Source: Brevundimonas bullata (lineage in GTDB: Bacteria > Pseudomonadota > Alphaproteobacteria > Caulobacterales > Caulobacteraceae). Taken from it: a stretch of DNA of 64,000 nucleotides. The notes beneath the pieces are model-generated. The model was not told the DNA's origin. It saw nothing but the letters and a program-made list of their open reading frames with translations, and did not search any database. How positions within the stretch are numbered: position 1 is the stretch's first letter; every line of letters starts with the position of its first letter. The stretch is taken from the NCBI RefSeq assembly GCF_014207965.1, contig NZ_JACHLM010000003.1:248001-312000 (forward strand). The letters are read 5' to 3'. This document shows, piece by piece, positions 29,741 to 38,918 of this stretch. Position numbers and translations under genes: made by a program.

Positions 29741-30529
29741 ATGGCCGTCGCCCGCAGTCCAAACTACCCCCAGATCGACCTTGAAGCCGCTCTGGAGCTT
29801 ATGCGCGCTGCGTATAAGGCCGAAGGTCGCAATAAGATGTCACGCGCCGTGCTGGCATCTCACTTCGGATACAGCAGCCTAAACGGGCGCGCCTTGGCTA
29901 AAATCGGTGCTGTTCGGGCTTACGGATTGATCGACGGGCGGGAAGATGATCTGCGTATCACCTCGGATGCGATCCATTGCTTGGAGGCCCCCGAAGGGTC
30001 AGCCGAACGAGCCGAAGCATTGGCGCGATGCGCCCTTCGCCCCACTGTTTTCAAAGAGATAGCGTCGGAATACCCCTCACTTCCGAGTGAGCAGAATCTA
30101 CGTTTCCACCTAATCAAGAAGACCTACACCGCCGAGGCAGCCGGCAAGGCAGCTCAAAACTACCTCAACACCATGCGTTTAGTCGTGGAGTCAGGTGGAG
30201 GCTTTGACTCCTTGCAATCCGTCCCGCCTCAAGACGAGGCATCGCCAATGCCTCAATCTGCGATACCGCGCCCGACGCTGGCTCAAGCCGCTTCCGCTAC
30301 GGGGGCAGTTGGGCCAATTTCGGTCTCTCAGATGCAGAACCTACCGGGACCAGGGACACAGCAAGCTGTTTTCCCTCTTGCGGAAGGGAACGTCTATCTG
30401 ACGTTTCCTTCGGAGTTAACCTCGGACGGCTACGCTGAACTCGCCGAGTATTTGGGAATTTTCCTACGGCGCGCCGGACGGGCTAAGCGACTGGAAGAGG
30501 CACAGGACGAGTTTAGCGATCTGGCATAA
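29741..30529 (+). CDS. Unrecognised protein with winged-helix-like N-terminus
   Basis: The 262-residue protein follows a good AGGAGAGG site. Residues 10-95 (YPQIDLEAALELMRAAYKAE, then VLASHFGYSSLNGRALAKIG and AVRAYGLIDG) resemble the winged-helix start of uncharacterised proteins I have seen in accessory regions. A helical block follows (95-148), then a Ser/Pro/Gln-rich linker (about 150-205). A short C-terminal segment AEGNVYLTFPSELTSDGYAE precedes a final basic helix. Third codon positions are far less GC-biased than in flanking genes, a sign of recent acquisition. Function is unknown; it may be a DNA-binding component of a defence or mobile locus, but no partner was found. Confidence 0.7.
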   Translation: MAVARSPNYPQIDLEAALELMRAAYKAEGRNKMSRAVLASHFGYSSLNGRALAKIGAVRAYGLIDGREDDLRITSDAIHCLEAPEGSAERAEALARCALRPTVFKEIASEYPSLPSEQNLRFHLIKKTYTAEAAGKAAQNYLNTMRLVVESGGGFDSLQSVPPQDEASPMPQSAIPRPTLAQAASATGAVGPISVSQMQNLPGPGTQQAVFPLAEGNVYLTFPSELTSDGYAELAEYLGIFLRRAGRAKRLEEAQDEFSDLA

Positions 30530-30593
30530 CCTCTCCGTCCGATCCTGACGCACCCGTCCGCCAACCTCCTTCCCGCAGGCAGGAGGAGGCGAG

Positions 30594-31412
30594 ATGGACG
30601 ACGCGCGGGAGGCATACTGGCACGAGGGCGAGCCCCGGATCGTCGCCTCGGGGCGGTGGCAGCAGGATGAGTTCGGGGACACCACCTACATCCCCGACCA
30701 TGTTCGGCCCTCGACAGCCGCCGGGGCGGACGACCCGCCGGTCGGCGGCGACCTTATGGACGCCCCCGCAGGCGACCCCACCGGCGACGGCTACCGCGTC
30801 CGCTCGGCGCGGACCTGGGCGGCGGCGCGGCGCGACTATCTGGACGGGGACGCGGCCGAGGCCGTCTGCGCCCGCTATGACCTGAAGCTGGGGACCCTGC
30901 GCTCCCGCGCCGCCCGCGAGGGCTGGCGCCGCAGCGACATCGAGGACGTCTGGCCCGATCCGCAGGACGAGGCCCCCGAAGCCGCCCCGCCCGACCTGGC
31001 CCAGATGGCGGCCCAGGCCCTGATGCGGCTGAACCGCGCCCTGCAACGCGGCCGCGCCGCCGAGGCCGCCTCCTGGCTGCGCACCTGACGCGCGCTCAGC
31101 GACCCCGCCCTTCTGGCCGCCCCCACGCCAGACTCTGCGCCGGAGCCTGAACCCGATCCCGCCGCCACGCTGGAAGCCGACCTGAAGGCCGTCGCCGAGG
31201 TCGCCCGCGACGCCGCCCTCCTGTCCCCCGACGACCACGCCGGCCGCATCGCCATCGAAGCCCGCCTGACCGCCCTCAAGGCGCGGCTGGACCCCGAGGG
31301 GCTGATTTCAGACGATTCAGACGAATTGGACTCTGTTTTTCCCGATCTCCCTTCCCCCTCGAGGGGGGAAGGGTCAGGGATGGGGGTGAGGCCGCCGCCA
31401 GCGCCCGATTAA
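30594..31412 (+). pseudogene. HTH-containing gene interrupted by an in-frame TGA
   Basis: A strong AGGAGGAGG site precedes the ATG at 30594. The first 164 codons end at TGA 31086-31088, but the same frame then stays open for 107 codons to TAA at 31410. For about 85 of these it has the same GC-rich codon usage and a plausible helical sequence (ADLKAVAEVARDAALLSPDD then RIAIEARLTALKARLDPEG). A CGA-to-TGA change (Arg to stop) would explain it. Residues 70-112 (ARRDYLDGDAAEAVCARYDL, KLGTLRSRAAREGWR) form an HTH similar to small-terminase-like domains. The last codons run into a family-A repeat. The 164-residue product could still be made; sequencing error is also possible. Confidence 0.6.
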
Positions 31413-31497
31413 GCGCAAGAGACGCCGCCTCTATCGCCAAGACAGGCAACCACGAGAACACACCCCCACCCAACCCTCCCCCCTCGAGGGGGAGGGC
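31347..31497. repeat. Family A paired palindromic element
   Basis: Arms CCTTCCCCCTCGAGGGGGGA and CCTCCCCCCTCGAGGGGGAG face each other across a core of about 85 bp, with GGGATGGGGGTGAGGC and CACCCCCACCCAACCC as inner signatures. Arms and flanks match the copy inside tilS almost base for base while the cores differ. The left part supplies the terminal codons of the broken gene upstream. The rest of the region to 31511 shows nothing else. Confidence 0.85.
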
Positions 31498-31511
31498 TTT
31501 CAAGATGCGCC

Positions 31512-32186
31512 CTAAACCTCCGCCGCGATCTTGCGCAGCGCCTCTTCGAACGCCGCCGCCGGCTGTCCGCCGCTGATCAGGTACTTGCCCTCGACCACCA
31601 CGGCAGGGACCGAGGTGATCCCGCGCGCCCGCCACAGGTCCTCGGCGCCGCGCACCTCCTGCGCGTACCGCCCCGAGGCCAGGACCTCGCCCGCCTCGGC
31701 CCGGTCCAGCCCCGCCGCCTCGGCGGCCTGGGTCAGGACCCCGGCGTCGGTCAGGTTGCGGTTGTCGGTGAAGTGGGCGGTGAACAGGGCGCGCTTCAGC
31801 GCCTCCTGCTTGTCGGGCGCCGTCTCGTGCGCCCAGTGCAGCAGGCGGTGGGCGTCGAAGGTGTTCCAGATGCGGCTGTCAGGCCCCATGCGCATGTCGA
31901 AGCCGACCTCGGCGGCGCGGGCGCGGATCATCTCGCGGTTCTGGGCCGACTGTTCGGGGGTGGAGCCGTATTTGGCGCCGATGTGCTCGACGATGTTCTC
32001 GCCCTCGGGCGCCATCTGCGGGTTCAGCTCGAACGGCTGGAAGGTGATGTCCGCCGCCAGGCCCTCGTCCTTGAGCTTGTCCAGGGCCGTCGTCAGTCCG
32101 CCCAGCCCCACCACGCACCAGGGGCAGACCACGTCCGAGACGAAGTCGATCTTCAGGGTTTTCAGGGCGGGGGCGGCGTCGGTCAT
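31512..32186 (-). CDS. DsbA family oxidoreductase (FrnE-like)
   Basis: The 224-residue thioredoxin-fold protein has the active site CPWC in VSDVVCPWCVVGLGGL (about residues 21-24). The helical insertion and the cis-Pro loop GITSVPAVVVEGKYLISGGQ are typical of the FrnE/DsbA-related group. It has no signal peptide, so it should be cytoplasmic, unlike DsbA itself. Family members act as disulfide oxidoreductases or isomerases, sometimes in oxidative stress. The last residues AAFEEALRKI are standard for the family. Confidence 0.9.
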   Translation of the reverse strand: MTDAAPALKTLKIDFVSDVVCPWCVVGLGGLTTALDKLKDEGLAADITFQPFELNPQMAPEGENIVEHIGAKYGSTPEQSAQNREMIRARAAEVGFDMRMGPDSRIWNTFDAHRLLHWAHETAPDKQEALKRALFTAHFTDNRNLTDAGVLTQAAEAAGLDRAEAGEVLASGRYAQEVRGAEDLWRARGITSVPAVVVEGKYLISGGQPAAAFEEALRKIAAEV

Positions 32187-32294
32187 GGCGGTTCCTCGGA
32201 CGTGTTATCCGCACCATATAGTGTTGCTGATTACCGGCGCCAGCCCCTGCTCCTTTTGTGCGCTATGCCCTTCGGGCGGCTTGAGCGCGCGGCC

Positions 32295-32576
32295 TTACGC
32301 CCCCTTGCGGCCCATCAGCGGCGTCAGCAGGGTGTTGACCTCGTCCATCTGGCCGTGGCCCACGGCGGCGCGGCGTTCCAGTTCGTCGGCGCGGGCCTGC
32401 AAGGCGCGCGCCCGCGCTGCGCGGGGGTCGTCCTCGGGCACGGCCTCCAGTTCGGGGCGCCGGGCCTCCAGCTCGGCCAGCAGTTCGTCAAAACGGGCCT
32501 GGTTCATCGCCTCGCCCTGTTCGAACAGGGCGATCGCCTCTTCCAGAGCGGTCTCAAAGGCGGTTTGTTCGGGCAT
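32295..32576 (-). CDS. Small helical cytoplasmic protein
   Basis: The start is at MPEQTAFETALEEA (93 residues), preceded by GGGGAG. The sequence is almost entirely charged helix (FDELLAELEARRPELEAVPE and RALQARADELERRA), consistent with a coiled coil. The much longer frame that contains it is antisense to the RNase T2 gene and is rejected upstream of this ATG. Function is unknown. Confidence 0.65.
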   Translation of the reverse strand: MPEQTAFETALEEAIALFEQGEAMNQARFDELLAELEARRPELEAVPEDDPRAARARALQARADELERRAAVGHGQMDEVNTLLTPLMGRKGA

Positions 32577-32699
32577 GACAGGCTCCCCATTTATGCTCAC
32601 GCTTATCAATGGGCGAGACGGGCGCCGGGTTCCGTCTCGACCGCGTGGCGGGAAGCGTTTAGGCGTCGATTTTTCCTGCCGACCCGACCGGAGCCCCTG

Positions 32700-33482
32700 A
32701 TGCGGCCGACCCTGCTGATCCAGTCCCGCGTCCTGGGCGCCATTGTGGGCGCCGCCCTGCTGCTGGGTGCCTGCGAGCCGCGCCTGTCGTCCCCGGTCAT
32801 GACCGCTGCGACCGAGGGCGCGACCTGCGCCGTCCCCGCCGACCTGCAACCCGCCCGCCCCTATCCCATCCCGGCGGACGAGGCCGCGCCCGACGTGCCG
32901 GTGGCCTTCAACATGCTGGCCGTCAGCTGGTCGCCCCAGGCCTGCCGCTCGGGCAAGGACTACCCGGATGAACGTTACCAGTGCGCCCAGAACCAGTTCG
33001 GCCTGACCCTGCACGGCCTGTGGCCCAACGGCGCCGACAATAAACACCCACGCTACTGCGCCGCCCCCGGCCCGGCCATCCCGGTCGCGACGGTGAAGAA
33101 GCACTTCTGCATGACCCCCTCGCCGTCCTTGCAGCAGCACGAATGGGCCGCCCACGGGACCTGCGGCTGGGACAGCCCCGAGGCCTATTTCGAACAGGCC
33201 GCGCGCATGTGGAACGGCTTGAACAAGCCCGACCTGGAGGCCATTCCCGCCGAGCGCCTGACCGCCGGCGCCATCCGCGACGCCTTCGTCGCCGCCAACC
33301 CCGGCCTGCCGCGCGACGGCGTCTTCATCGCCACCACCGACGGCTGGTTCCGCGAAGCGCGCCTCTGCTACTCCAAGACCTATCAGCCCACGGCCTGCCC
33401 GCGCGGCCTCGGCGCTCCCGACCGCGAGCGGCTGAAGCTGGCCCCGACCGGCGTCTCGGGCGGCGCGCAAACCGCTCCTTAA
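32700..33482 (+). CDS. Ribonuclease T2 family lipoprotein
   Basis: Both T2 catalytic segments are present: CAS I GLTLHGLWPN with His105 and CAS II HEWAAHGTCG with His147 and His152. Several Cys residues (ATCAV, QACRS, YQCAQ, RYCAA, HFCMT, GTCGW) would form the usual disulfides. The 260-residue precursor starts with a hydrophobic signal that ends in LLGAC (Cys25), a lipobox, so it may be anchored to a membrane. The enzyme degrades RNA in the periplasm without base specificity, probably for nucleotide scavenging. Confidence 0.92.
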   Translation: MRPTLLIQSRVLGAIVGAALLLGACEPRLSSPVMTAATEGATCAVPADLQPARPYPIPADEAAPDVPVAFNMLAVSWSPQACRSGKDYPDERYQCAQNQFGLTLHGLWPNGADNKHPRYCAAPGPAIPVATVKKHFCMTPSPSLQQHEWAAHGTCGWDSPEAYFEQAARMWNGLNKPDLEAIPAERLTAGAIRDAFVAANPGLPRDGVFIATTDGWFREARLCYSKTYQPTACPRGLGAPDRERLKLAPTGVSGGAQTAP

Positions 33483-33541
33483 CCAAAGCGGCCCAGCCTC
33501 AGGCTCGCAGCCTTTGTGGGCCGCCTTGTGGAGCGCCGCCG

Positions 33542-33919
33542 ATGTCGACCGTGCTGACCCAGAGCTACCGCCGCCAGCGGGATCATTTCGAGCCCCAGGA
33601 TCTGGACCCGCAGGAGCAGCGCCGTCTGCGCGGCCTGCTGGAGCAGATCGACTACGCCGCCTTCATCTCCAACCGCGAGGTCATCGGCCAGACCCTGTCG
33701 CGGGTGGATGCAGGGACCTTCCAGAAACTGGCCGTCCTGACCGCCAACGCCCGCGCCCGCTGGGCCGCCGAGGCGGTGCGCCTGTCCGAATCCGGCTCCG
33801 CCGTCACCCCCGACCAGACCGCCCGCCTCACCGCCGCCCGCACCGCCTATGAGGAACTGGCCGAGGCCTATGAGGCCCTGCGCCGCATGGTGGAACGCGG
33901 CTACCTGACCTTGCGCTAG
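33542..33919 (+). CDS. Hypothetical helical protein
   Basis: The start is at ATG 33542 (125 residues), about 60 bp after the RNase T2 gene. The protein is soluble and predicted helical throughout, e.g. LTQSYRRQRDHFEPQDLDP, LLEQIDYAAFISNREVIGQT and a closing AYEELAEAYEALRRMVERGY. No domain was recognised. The stop codon is 10 bp from the convergent diguanylate cyclase stop. Confidence 0.7.
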   Translation: MSTVLTQSYRRQRDHFEPQDLDPQEQRRLRGLLEQIDYAAFISNREVIGQTLSRVDAGTFQKLAVLTANARARWAAEAVRLSESGSAVTPDQTARLTAARTAYEELAEAYEALRRMVERGYLTLR

Positions 33920-33929
33920 GCGCGGGCCC

Positions 33930-35267
33930 CTAGCCCCGCTCGACCCGGTTCCGGCCCGTCTGCTTGGCGCGGTACAGGGCCTCGTCGGCGGCCTTGATCA
34001 GATAGTTTTCGTCCGGGTGGCCGCCGTGTTCGGCCACGCCGATCGAGGCGGTCACGCTGAAGGTCTCAACGCCCCCCGCCTTGATCGCCCGCCCCTGCAA
34101 GGCGGCGCGGACGCGCTCGGCGATGGCCATCGCCTGATCCTGACGGGTCTCGACCAGCACCACCAGGAACTCCTCGCCGCCGTAGCGGAAGACGAAGTCG
34201 CTGGGCCGGACGTTCTCGGTGATGGCCTCGGCCACCTGACGCAGCACCTCGTCGCCGGCCTGATGCCCGCGCGTGTCGTTGACGCTCTTGAAGTGGTCCA
34301 CGTCGATCAGCATCACCGACAGGGGGCTCTTGTTGGCGTTGGCGAAGCCGATCTCGCGGCTGAGGATCGAAGGCAGGAAGCGGCGGTTCAGGGCCCGCGT
34401 CAGCGGATCGCGCCCGGCCTCCATGTCGCCCAGGACCTGGAACATCTCGTTGAGCAGATAGGCGACCTCCTCGACCGCCGCCTGCAAGGCCTTCAAGGCC
34501 TCGGTGCGGTCGCCGCCGCTGTCAGGCTCCAGTCGGGGCAGCAGTTCGCCGTCGATGCGCGCCATGGCCTGGTTCAGCGCCGCCAGATGCGGCGAGGTCT
34601 CGAACAGGAAGCCCGCCCGGTGGCGGATCCACAGGCCGAAGGGTGAGTTCGCCATGGCCTCGCGGCCGTCGACGGCCCCGTTGCCAAGGATGCGGAAAAG
34701 GGTCTTCTGGCCCCATTCCATCAGGCTGGCGCGCTGGCTCTCGCGCTCCAGATTGACGTCCTGATCCAGCGAGAACAGCCGATAGGCCTCGTCCAGACGC
34801 GCCCGGTTCATCGTTCCCTTCACATAGGACTGGCTCATCAGGCGGATGGCGACGTCGATCCGCTCGTTGATCAGCCGAAACTGGCCAAAACCCTCTTCTT
34901 CAGTCTCCAGCAGATCGGCGATCCGAGCCTTCAGAACCGAGGCCCCGGTCATGACCAGATGCACCGGAATCTTGATGCGGGCGTGCACCTCTCCGATCTT
35001 GATCTGACGCGCGACGAAGGCCGCGTCCATGTCCTCGCGGGTGTCCAGCAGGCCCAGCAGCCAGTCATGCAGCGACCGGCTCAGTCGCTCCTGCACGATG
35101 GAATGATGAAGGAAAGCCTTGGCCTCGGGGTCCTGCAGCAGGGTGTCGTAGAAGGCCGTGACCAGGCTGTCGGCATGATCGCTGATCAGCGCGCGGACCC
35201 GAGCCACCGCGTCCCCGTTCTCGCCGACACGGACGGCGAGCGCAGTTGGATTCGGGGTTTGCATCAT
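33930..35267 (-). CDS. Globin-coupled diguanylate cyclase
   Basis: The 445-residue protein has an N-terminal globin-coupled sensor (about 15-160) with a candidate proximal haem His95 in QIKIGEVHARIKIPVHLV. A linker follows (about 165-285), then a GGDEF domain with the metal site IDVDHFKSVND, the catalytic GGEEF at 363-367, and an RxxD inhibitory site RPSD at 354-357. Overall it resembles DosC/HemDGC: O2 binding to haem would tune c-di-GMP synthesis, and the intact I-site predicts product inhibition. No EAL domain is present. In this lineage c-di-GMP governs the switch between motile and attached cells. Confidence 0.9.
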   Translation of the reverse strand: MMQTPNPTALAVRVGENGDAVARVRALISDHADSLVTAFYDTLLQDPEAKAFLHHSIVQERLSRSLHDWLLGLLDTREDMDAAFVARQIKIGEVHARIKIPVHLVMTGASVLKARIADLLETEEEGFGQFRLINERIDVAIRLMSQSYVKGTMNRARLDEAYRLFSLDQDVNLERESQRASLMEWGQKTLFRILGNGAVDGREAMANSPFGLWIRHRAGFLFETSPHLAALNQAMARIDGELLPRLEPDSGGDRTEALKALQAAVEEVAYLLNEMFQVLGDMEAGRDPLTRALNRRFLPSILSREIGFANANKSPLSVMLIDVDHFKSVNDTRGHQAGDEVLRQVAEAITENVRPSDFVFRYGGEEFLVVLVETRQDQAMAIAERVRAALQGRAIKAGGVETFSVTASIGVAEHGGHPDENYLIKAADEALYRAKQTGRNRVERG

Positions 35268-35393
35268 CAGGCCTCACGCAACGGTTTACTCGGGCGCCGG
35301 CCCAGCGCTCAAAAAGCGTGACCATACCCCAAGGGGGGCCATAGCCGGGCTGGCCGAGCCGGACAAGCATCCGCCCCCAGCCCCGAGCCTCCC

Positions 35394-36386
35394 TTAGTCG
35401 AGCGGCTGCGGCTTGGTGACGACCGGGGCGTTCGGGTCGCTCTGCGCCGGGCGGGCGGCGGTGGGCGGCGGACCGGCGGGCTGGACCGGCTCGGGCTCGG
35501 CCTCGACCGGGGGCGCGATCACCACGACAGGCGCGGGCGCGACGGTCGCTGGCGACGCCACGACAGGCGCCGGCGTGGGGTTGGCGGCCAGGGTTTCAGG
35601 CGAGGCCGCTTCGGCTCGACGCGGCGCCGGCGAGCGTGTCGCGGCTGTGGGGGCGGCTGAGGTCAGGGGGGCGGCGGGCGGCGCATCGACCGGCGCGGGT
35701 GCAGCCTCGACCGCGGCAGCGGCGGGGGTCGGGGCGGCCAGCACAGCTGAGGTCGCGGGCGCGGCCGGCGCCGTGTCGCTGTTCGAGCGCGTGATCAGCC
35801 AGGTGGCGACGGGCGCGCCGATCACCACCACCGCAGCGGCGGCGATGTAGAGGGGCGTGCGGTTGCCGCCGTTTCGTGCGGAGGCGCGCGACGCCACGGG
35901 CGCGTCTGCCCTGGAAGGCTCGACCTCAGGAGCGGCCACGGCGGGGCCAGGCGCGGGCTTGGGCGCAGACGCGACGGCCGGCCTGGACGCAGGTTCCGGC
36001 GCGCGGGCCGGGGCCGCCGTCGGGAGAGGCCTGGGCGTCGCATCAACAGGCGCGGCGGGGGCGACCGGGGCGGCGGGGTGCGCGGGCTGCGGCGCGGTCG
36101 GCATCGGCGCCGTGAGCAGGGTTGGTCCGGTCCCAGGTTGAGCGGGGCGACGCTGCGGCACTAACGATCCCCCTAACACCCCGCCGGACGCGGGGCGCGG
36201 CGCGGCCGGCGCCGTCACGGCCGGGCGGATCGCCGGCTTGGGCGCTTGTGCGGGGGTGGGGGCGGCGGGCGGCATCAGACCCGTGCCCCGCGGCAAGGGC
36301 CCGGCTCTGAACGTGGTCTGGGGCGGACGGCCCCACTGCACCGGACGGCGGGCGAAGGGAACGGACTTGTCGTCGGCGTCGGACAT
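35394..36386 (-). CDS. Pro/Ala-rich single-pass membrane protein
   Basis: The 330-residue protein has a short charged N-terminus (MSDADDKSVPFARRPVQWGR), a long low-complexity Pro/Ala region (about 30-175), one membrane helix (about 180-198, LYIAAAAVVVIGAPVATWL) and a second Pro/Ala-rich region outside. It has no recognisable catalytic domain. The composition suits a spacer or wall-spanning protein. The gene at 40287 encodes a shorter protein of the same design. Confidence 0.7.
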   Translation of the reverse strand: MSDADDKSVPFARRPVQWGRPPQTTFRAGPLPRGTGLMPPAAPTPAQAPKPAIRPAVTAPAAPRPASGGVLGGSLVPQRRPAQPGTGPTLLTAPMPTAPQPAHPAAPVAPAAPVDATPRPLPTAAPARAPEPASRPAVASAPKPAPGPAVAAPEVEPSRADAPVASRASARNGGNRTPLYIAAAAVVVIGAPVATWLITRSNSDTAPAAPATSAVLAAPTPAAAAVEAAPAPVDAPPAAPLTSAAPTAATRSPAPRRAEAASPETLAANPTPAPVVASPATVAPAPVVVIAPPVEAEPEPVQPAGPPPTAARPAQSDPNAPVVTKPQPLD

Positions 36387-36482
36387 TCGGGCTCCGGCGC
36401 CGGGCGGCGCGCATCACGAAAGGATCGGCAGGCCCTCAGATTGAGGAGCGAGTTCGGCGGTTTCGTGACGCAACCGCGTGGA

Positions 36483-37253
36483 TCAGTTCTTGAGACGGTA
36501 GCCCGTCTTGAAGATCCAGCCCACCGCCGCCAGACAGGCGAAGAAGAAGCCCAGCGTGGCCGTCAGGCTAAGCCCCACGCTGACGTCGCCTATGCCGTAG
36601 AAGGCCCAGCGGAAGCCCGAGATCAGATAGACCACCGGGTTGAACAGGGTCACCGTGCGCCAGCCGTCCGGCAGCATGTCGATCGAATAGAAGGCCCCGC
36701 CCAGGAAGGTCAGGGGCGTGACGATCAGCATAGGAATCATCTGCAGCTGTTCGAAATTCTGCGCCCAGACGCCGATGATGAAGCCGAACAGGCTGAAGGT
36801 CGTCGAGATCAGGATCAGGAAGGCCAGCATCCAGAAGGGGTGCAGGATCTGCAACGGCACGAACAGGGCCGCCGTCGCCAGGATGATCAGCCCCAGCACC
36901 GCCGACTTGGTCGCCGCCGCCCCGACATAGGCGATGACGATCTCCAGCGGACTGACGGGCGCCGACAGGATCTCATAGATGGTGCCGGTGAATTTCGGAA
37001 AGTAGATGCCGAATGACGCATTGAAGATCGACTGGGTGAACAGGCTCAGCATGATCAGGCCCGGCACGATGAAGGCGCCATAGGGCACGCCCCCGACCTC
37101 TTCCATCCGGCTGCCGATGGCCCCGCCGAAGACGACGAAATACAGCGCCGTGGTGATCACCGGCGTGACTATCGACTGCCACAGGGTGCGCAGGGCCCGC
37201 GCCATCTCGAAACGATAGATGGCCCAGACGCCATGTCCGTTGAAGCTCATCAC
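36483..37253 (-). CDS. ABC-2 type transporter permease (YadH-like)
   Basis: The 256-residue protein has six membrane segments and clear ABC-2 signatures. They include [60 protein letters not shown] and [20 protein letters not shown] then [12 protein letters not shown]. The order matches E. coli YadH. Its ATG overlaps the stop of the ATPase gene by 4 bp, so the two form an exporter. The substrate is unknown; YadGH-type systems are linked to export of lipophilic or polysaccharide substrates only by analogy. Confidence 0.92.
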   Translation of the reverse strand: MMSFNGHGVWAIYRFEMARALRTLWQSIVTPVITTALYFVVFGGAIGSRMEEVGGVPYGAFIVPGLIMLSLFTQSIFNASFGIYFPKFTGTIYEILSAPVSPLEIVIAYVGAAATKSAVLGLIILATAALFVPLQILHPFWMLAFLILISTTFSLFGFIIGVWAQNFEQLQMIPMLIVTPLTFLGGAFYSIDMLPDGWRTVTLFNPVVYLISGFRWAFYGIGDVSVGLSLTATLGFFFACLAAVGWIFKTGYRLKN

Positions 37254-38185
37254 GCGCTCTCCCCATCACGGTGGACCAGGCTGACGAAGATGTCTTCCAG
37301 CGAGCTCTGGCGGGTGTTCAGGTCCTTGAAGGCGATGCCCAGATCGGACAGACGGCGCAGCAGCGACGGCACCCCGGTCTTCTCGGCGTGGGCGTCGAAG
37401 GCGTATTCCAGCTCCCCGCCCTCGTTCTGCAGGCTCAGGTCCCATTCGGCCAGTTCCGGCGGAATGACCGTCATCGGCTCCTGCAGGTTCAGGGTCAGGG
37501 TCTTCTTGCCCAGCTTGCGCATCAGGGTCGCGGTCTTCTCGACCAGGATCAGTTCGCCCTTCAAGATGACCCCCACCCGGTCGGCCATCTCCTCGGCCTC
37601 CTCGATATAGTGGGTGGTCAGGATGATGGTGACGCCCTGGTCGCGCAGCTGGCGCACCAGGCCCCACATGTCGCGGCGCAGCTCCACGTCCACGCCCGCC
37701 GTGGGCTCGTCCAGGAACAGGATGTCGGGTTCGTGGCTCAGGGCCTTGGCGATCATGACGCGGCGCTTCATCCCGCCGGACAGGGTCATGATCTTGGCGT
37801 CCTTCTTGTCCCACAGGCTGAGGTCGCGAAGGATGCGCTCGATCAGGGCCGGGTTCGGCGCCTTGCCGAACAGACCGCGGCTGAAGGTGACGGTGGCCCA
37901 GACGGTCTCGAAGGCGTCGGTCGTCAGCTCCTGCGGCACCAGGCCGATGCGGGTGCGGGCGGCGCGATAGTCCTTCTGAATGTCATGGCCGTCGGCGATC
38001 ACCGTCCCCGTCGAAGGCGTGACGATGCCGCAGATGATGGAGATCATCGTCGTCTTGCCCGCGCCGTTCGGCCCCAGCAGGGCGAAGATCTCGCCCTTCT
38101 CGATCTCCAGATCGATGGGCTTCAGCGCCTGATGGCCGGACTTGTAGGTCTTGGTCAGACCCTGAATGGTGATGACTGACGGCAT
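37250..38185 (-). CDS. ABC transporter ATP-binding protein (YadG-like)
   Basis: The start is at [18 protein letters not shown] (311 residues). Walker A GPNGAGKT, the Q-loop region [11 protein letters not shown], the signature [20 protein letters not shown], Walker [13 protein letters not shown] and the switch His in [16 protein letters not shown] are all present. A C-terminal extension of about 90 residues is usual in this subfamily. It pairs with the downstream permease. Confidence 0.94.
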   Translation of the reverse strand: MPSVITIQGLTKTYKSGHQALKPIDLEIEKGEIFALLGPNGAGKTTMISIICGIVTPSTGTVIADGHDIQKDYRAARTRIGLVPQELTTDAFETVWATVTFSRGLFGKAPNPALIERILRDLSLWDKKDAKIMTLSGGMKRRVMIAKALSHEPDILFLDEPTAGVDVELRRDMWGLVRQLRDQGVTIILTTHYIEEAEEMADRVGVILKGELILVEKTATLMRKLGKKTLTLNLQEPMTVIPPELAEWDLSLQNEGGELEYAFDAHAEKTGVPSLLRRLSDLGIAFKDLNTRQSSLEDIFVSLVHRDGESA

Positions 38186-38321
38186 GGCCCCTCCCGGCGA
38201 GGCTTGGCAGATAGGAAGGCGTGGCGGCGCGCTCAAGGCCCGCCGCCGTCGGGTTTTCCAACGGAAGTCATCCGACAGGGAACGGCGGACGTAAACCTGT
38301 GTTCGTCACACGGAGGCTCCC

Positions 38322-38906
38322 ATGCCCGTCGCCGCCCTGCCCCTGCGTCGCCTCGCTGTTGCGGCGCCTGCCGCCGCCCTGGTTCTGATGCTGGTCCTGA
38401 CCCTGACCGCCTGCGCCACGGCCCCGTCCATGAGCGAAACTCGCGCGCCCCAGCCGCTGAAACCCATCGACGCTGAACGCCTGTGGTCGGGCCGCTGGCA
38501 CGAGGTGGCGCGCCTGCCCATGAAGATCACCGACGGCTGCGTGGCCGGGGCCAGCATCTATGCCTGGACCGCGCCGACCCGCGTCGACGTGCGCGACACC
38601 TGCCAGGTCGGGACGCCCCAGGGCCGCGAGAAGGCCATCGAGGGCCGCGGCGAAATCCTCGACCCCGGCATGAACGCCAAGCTGCGGGTCAAATACCTGT
38701 GGGGCTTCATCACCTGGGACTACTGGGTGCTGGACCGGGCCGAGGACTACAGCTGGTTCATCTCGTCGGACCCGACCTTCGACAAGCTGTTCATCTATAC
38801 CCGCGAGGTCCCGACGCCCGACCAGCTGGCGCGCCTGACGCGACGGGCGGGCGAACTGGGGTATGATGTCAGCCGACTGGAGTTCCCGGCCCTGCCCGAA
38901 CGCTGA
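38322..38906 (+). CDS. Bacterial lipocalin lipoprotein (Blc-like)
   Basis: The 194-residue precursor has a long hydrophobic signal ending in LTAC (Cys31), a lipobox. The first lipocalin strand motif WSGRWHEVARLPMKI (the GxW signature) starts near residue 55. The KYLWGFITWDYWVLDRAEDY segment and a C-terminal helix LARLTRRAGELGYDVSRLEF follow. Blc-type lipocalins are outer-membrane lipoproteins that bind fatty acids or lysophospholipids. The sorbosone-dehydrogenase-like gene starts 12 bp later, so they form an operon. Confidence 0.9.
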   Translation: MPVAALPLRRLAVAAPAAALVLMLVLTLTACATAPSMSETRAPQPLKPIDAERLWSGRWHEVARLPMKITDGCVAGASIYAWTAPTRVDVRDTCQVGTPQGREKAIEGRGEILDPGMNAKLRVKYLWGFITWDYWVLDRAEDYSWFISSDPTFDKLFIYTREVPTPDQLARLTRRAGELGYDVSRLEFPALPER

Positions 38907-38918
38907 GGAGACAAGCCC

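Noticed and set aside
31086..31088. The in-frame TGA as a selenocysteine codon.
   Set aside because: No SECIS-like structure was recognised and no Sec machinery is in the window; the context fits an Arg codon that mutated.
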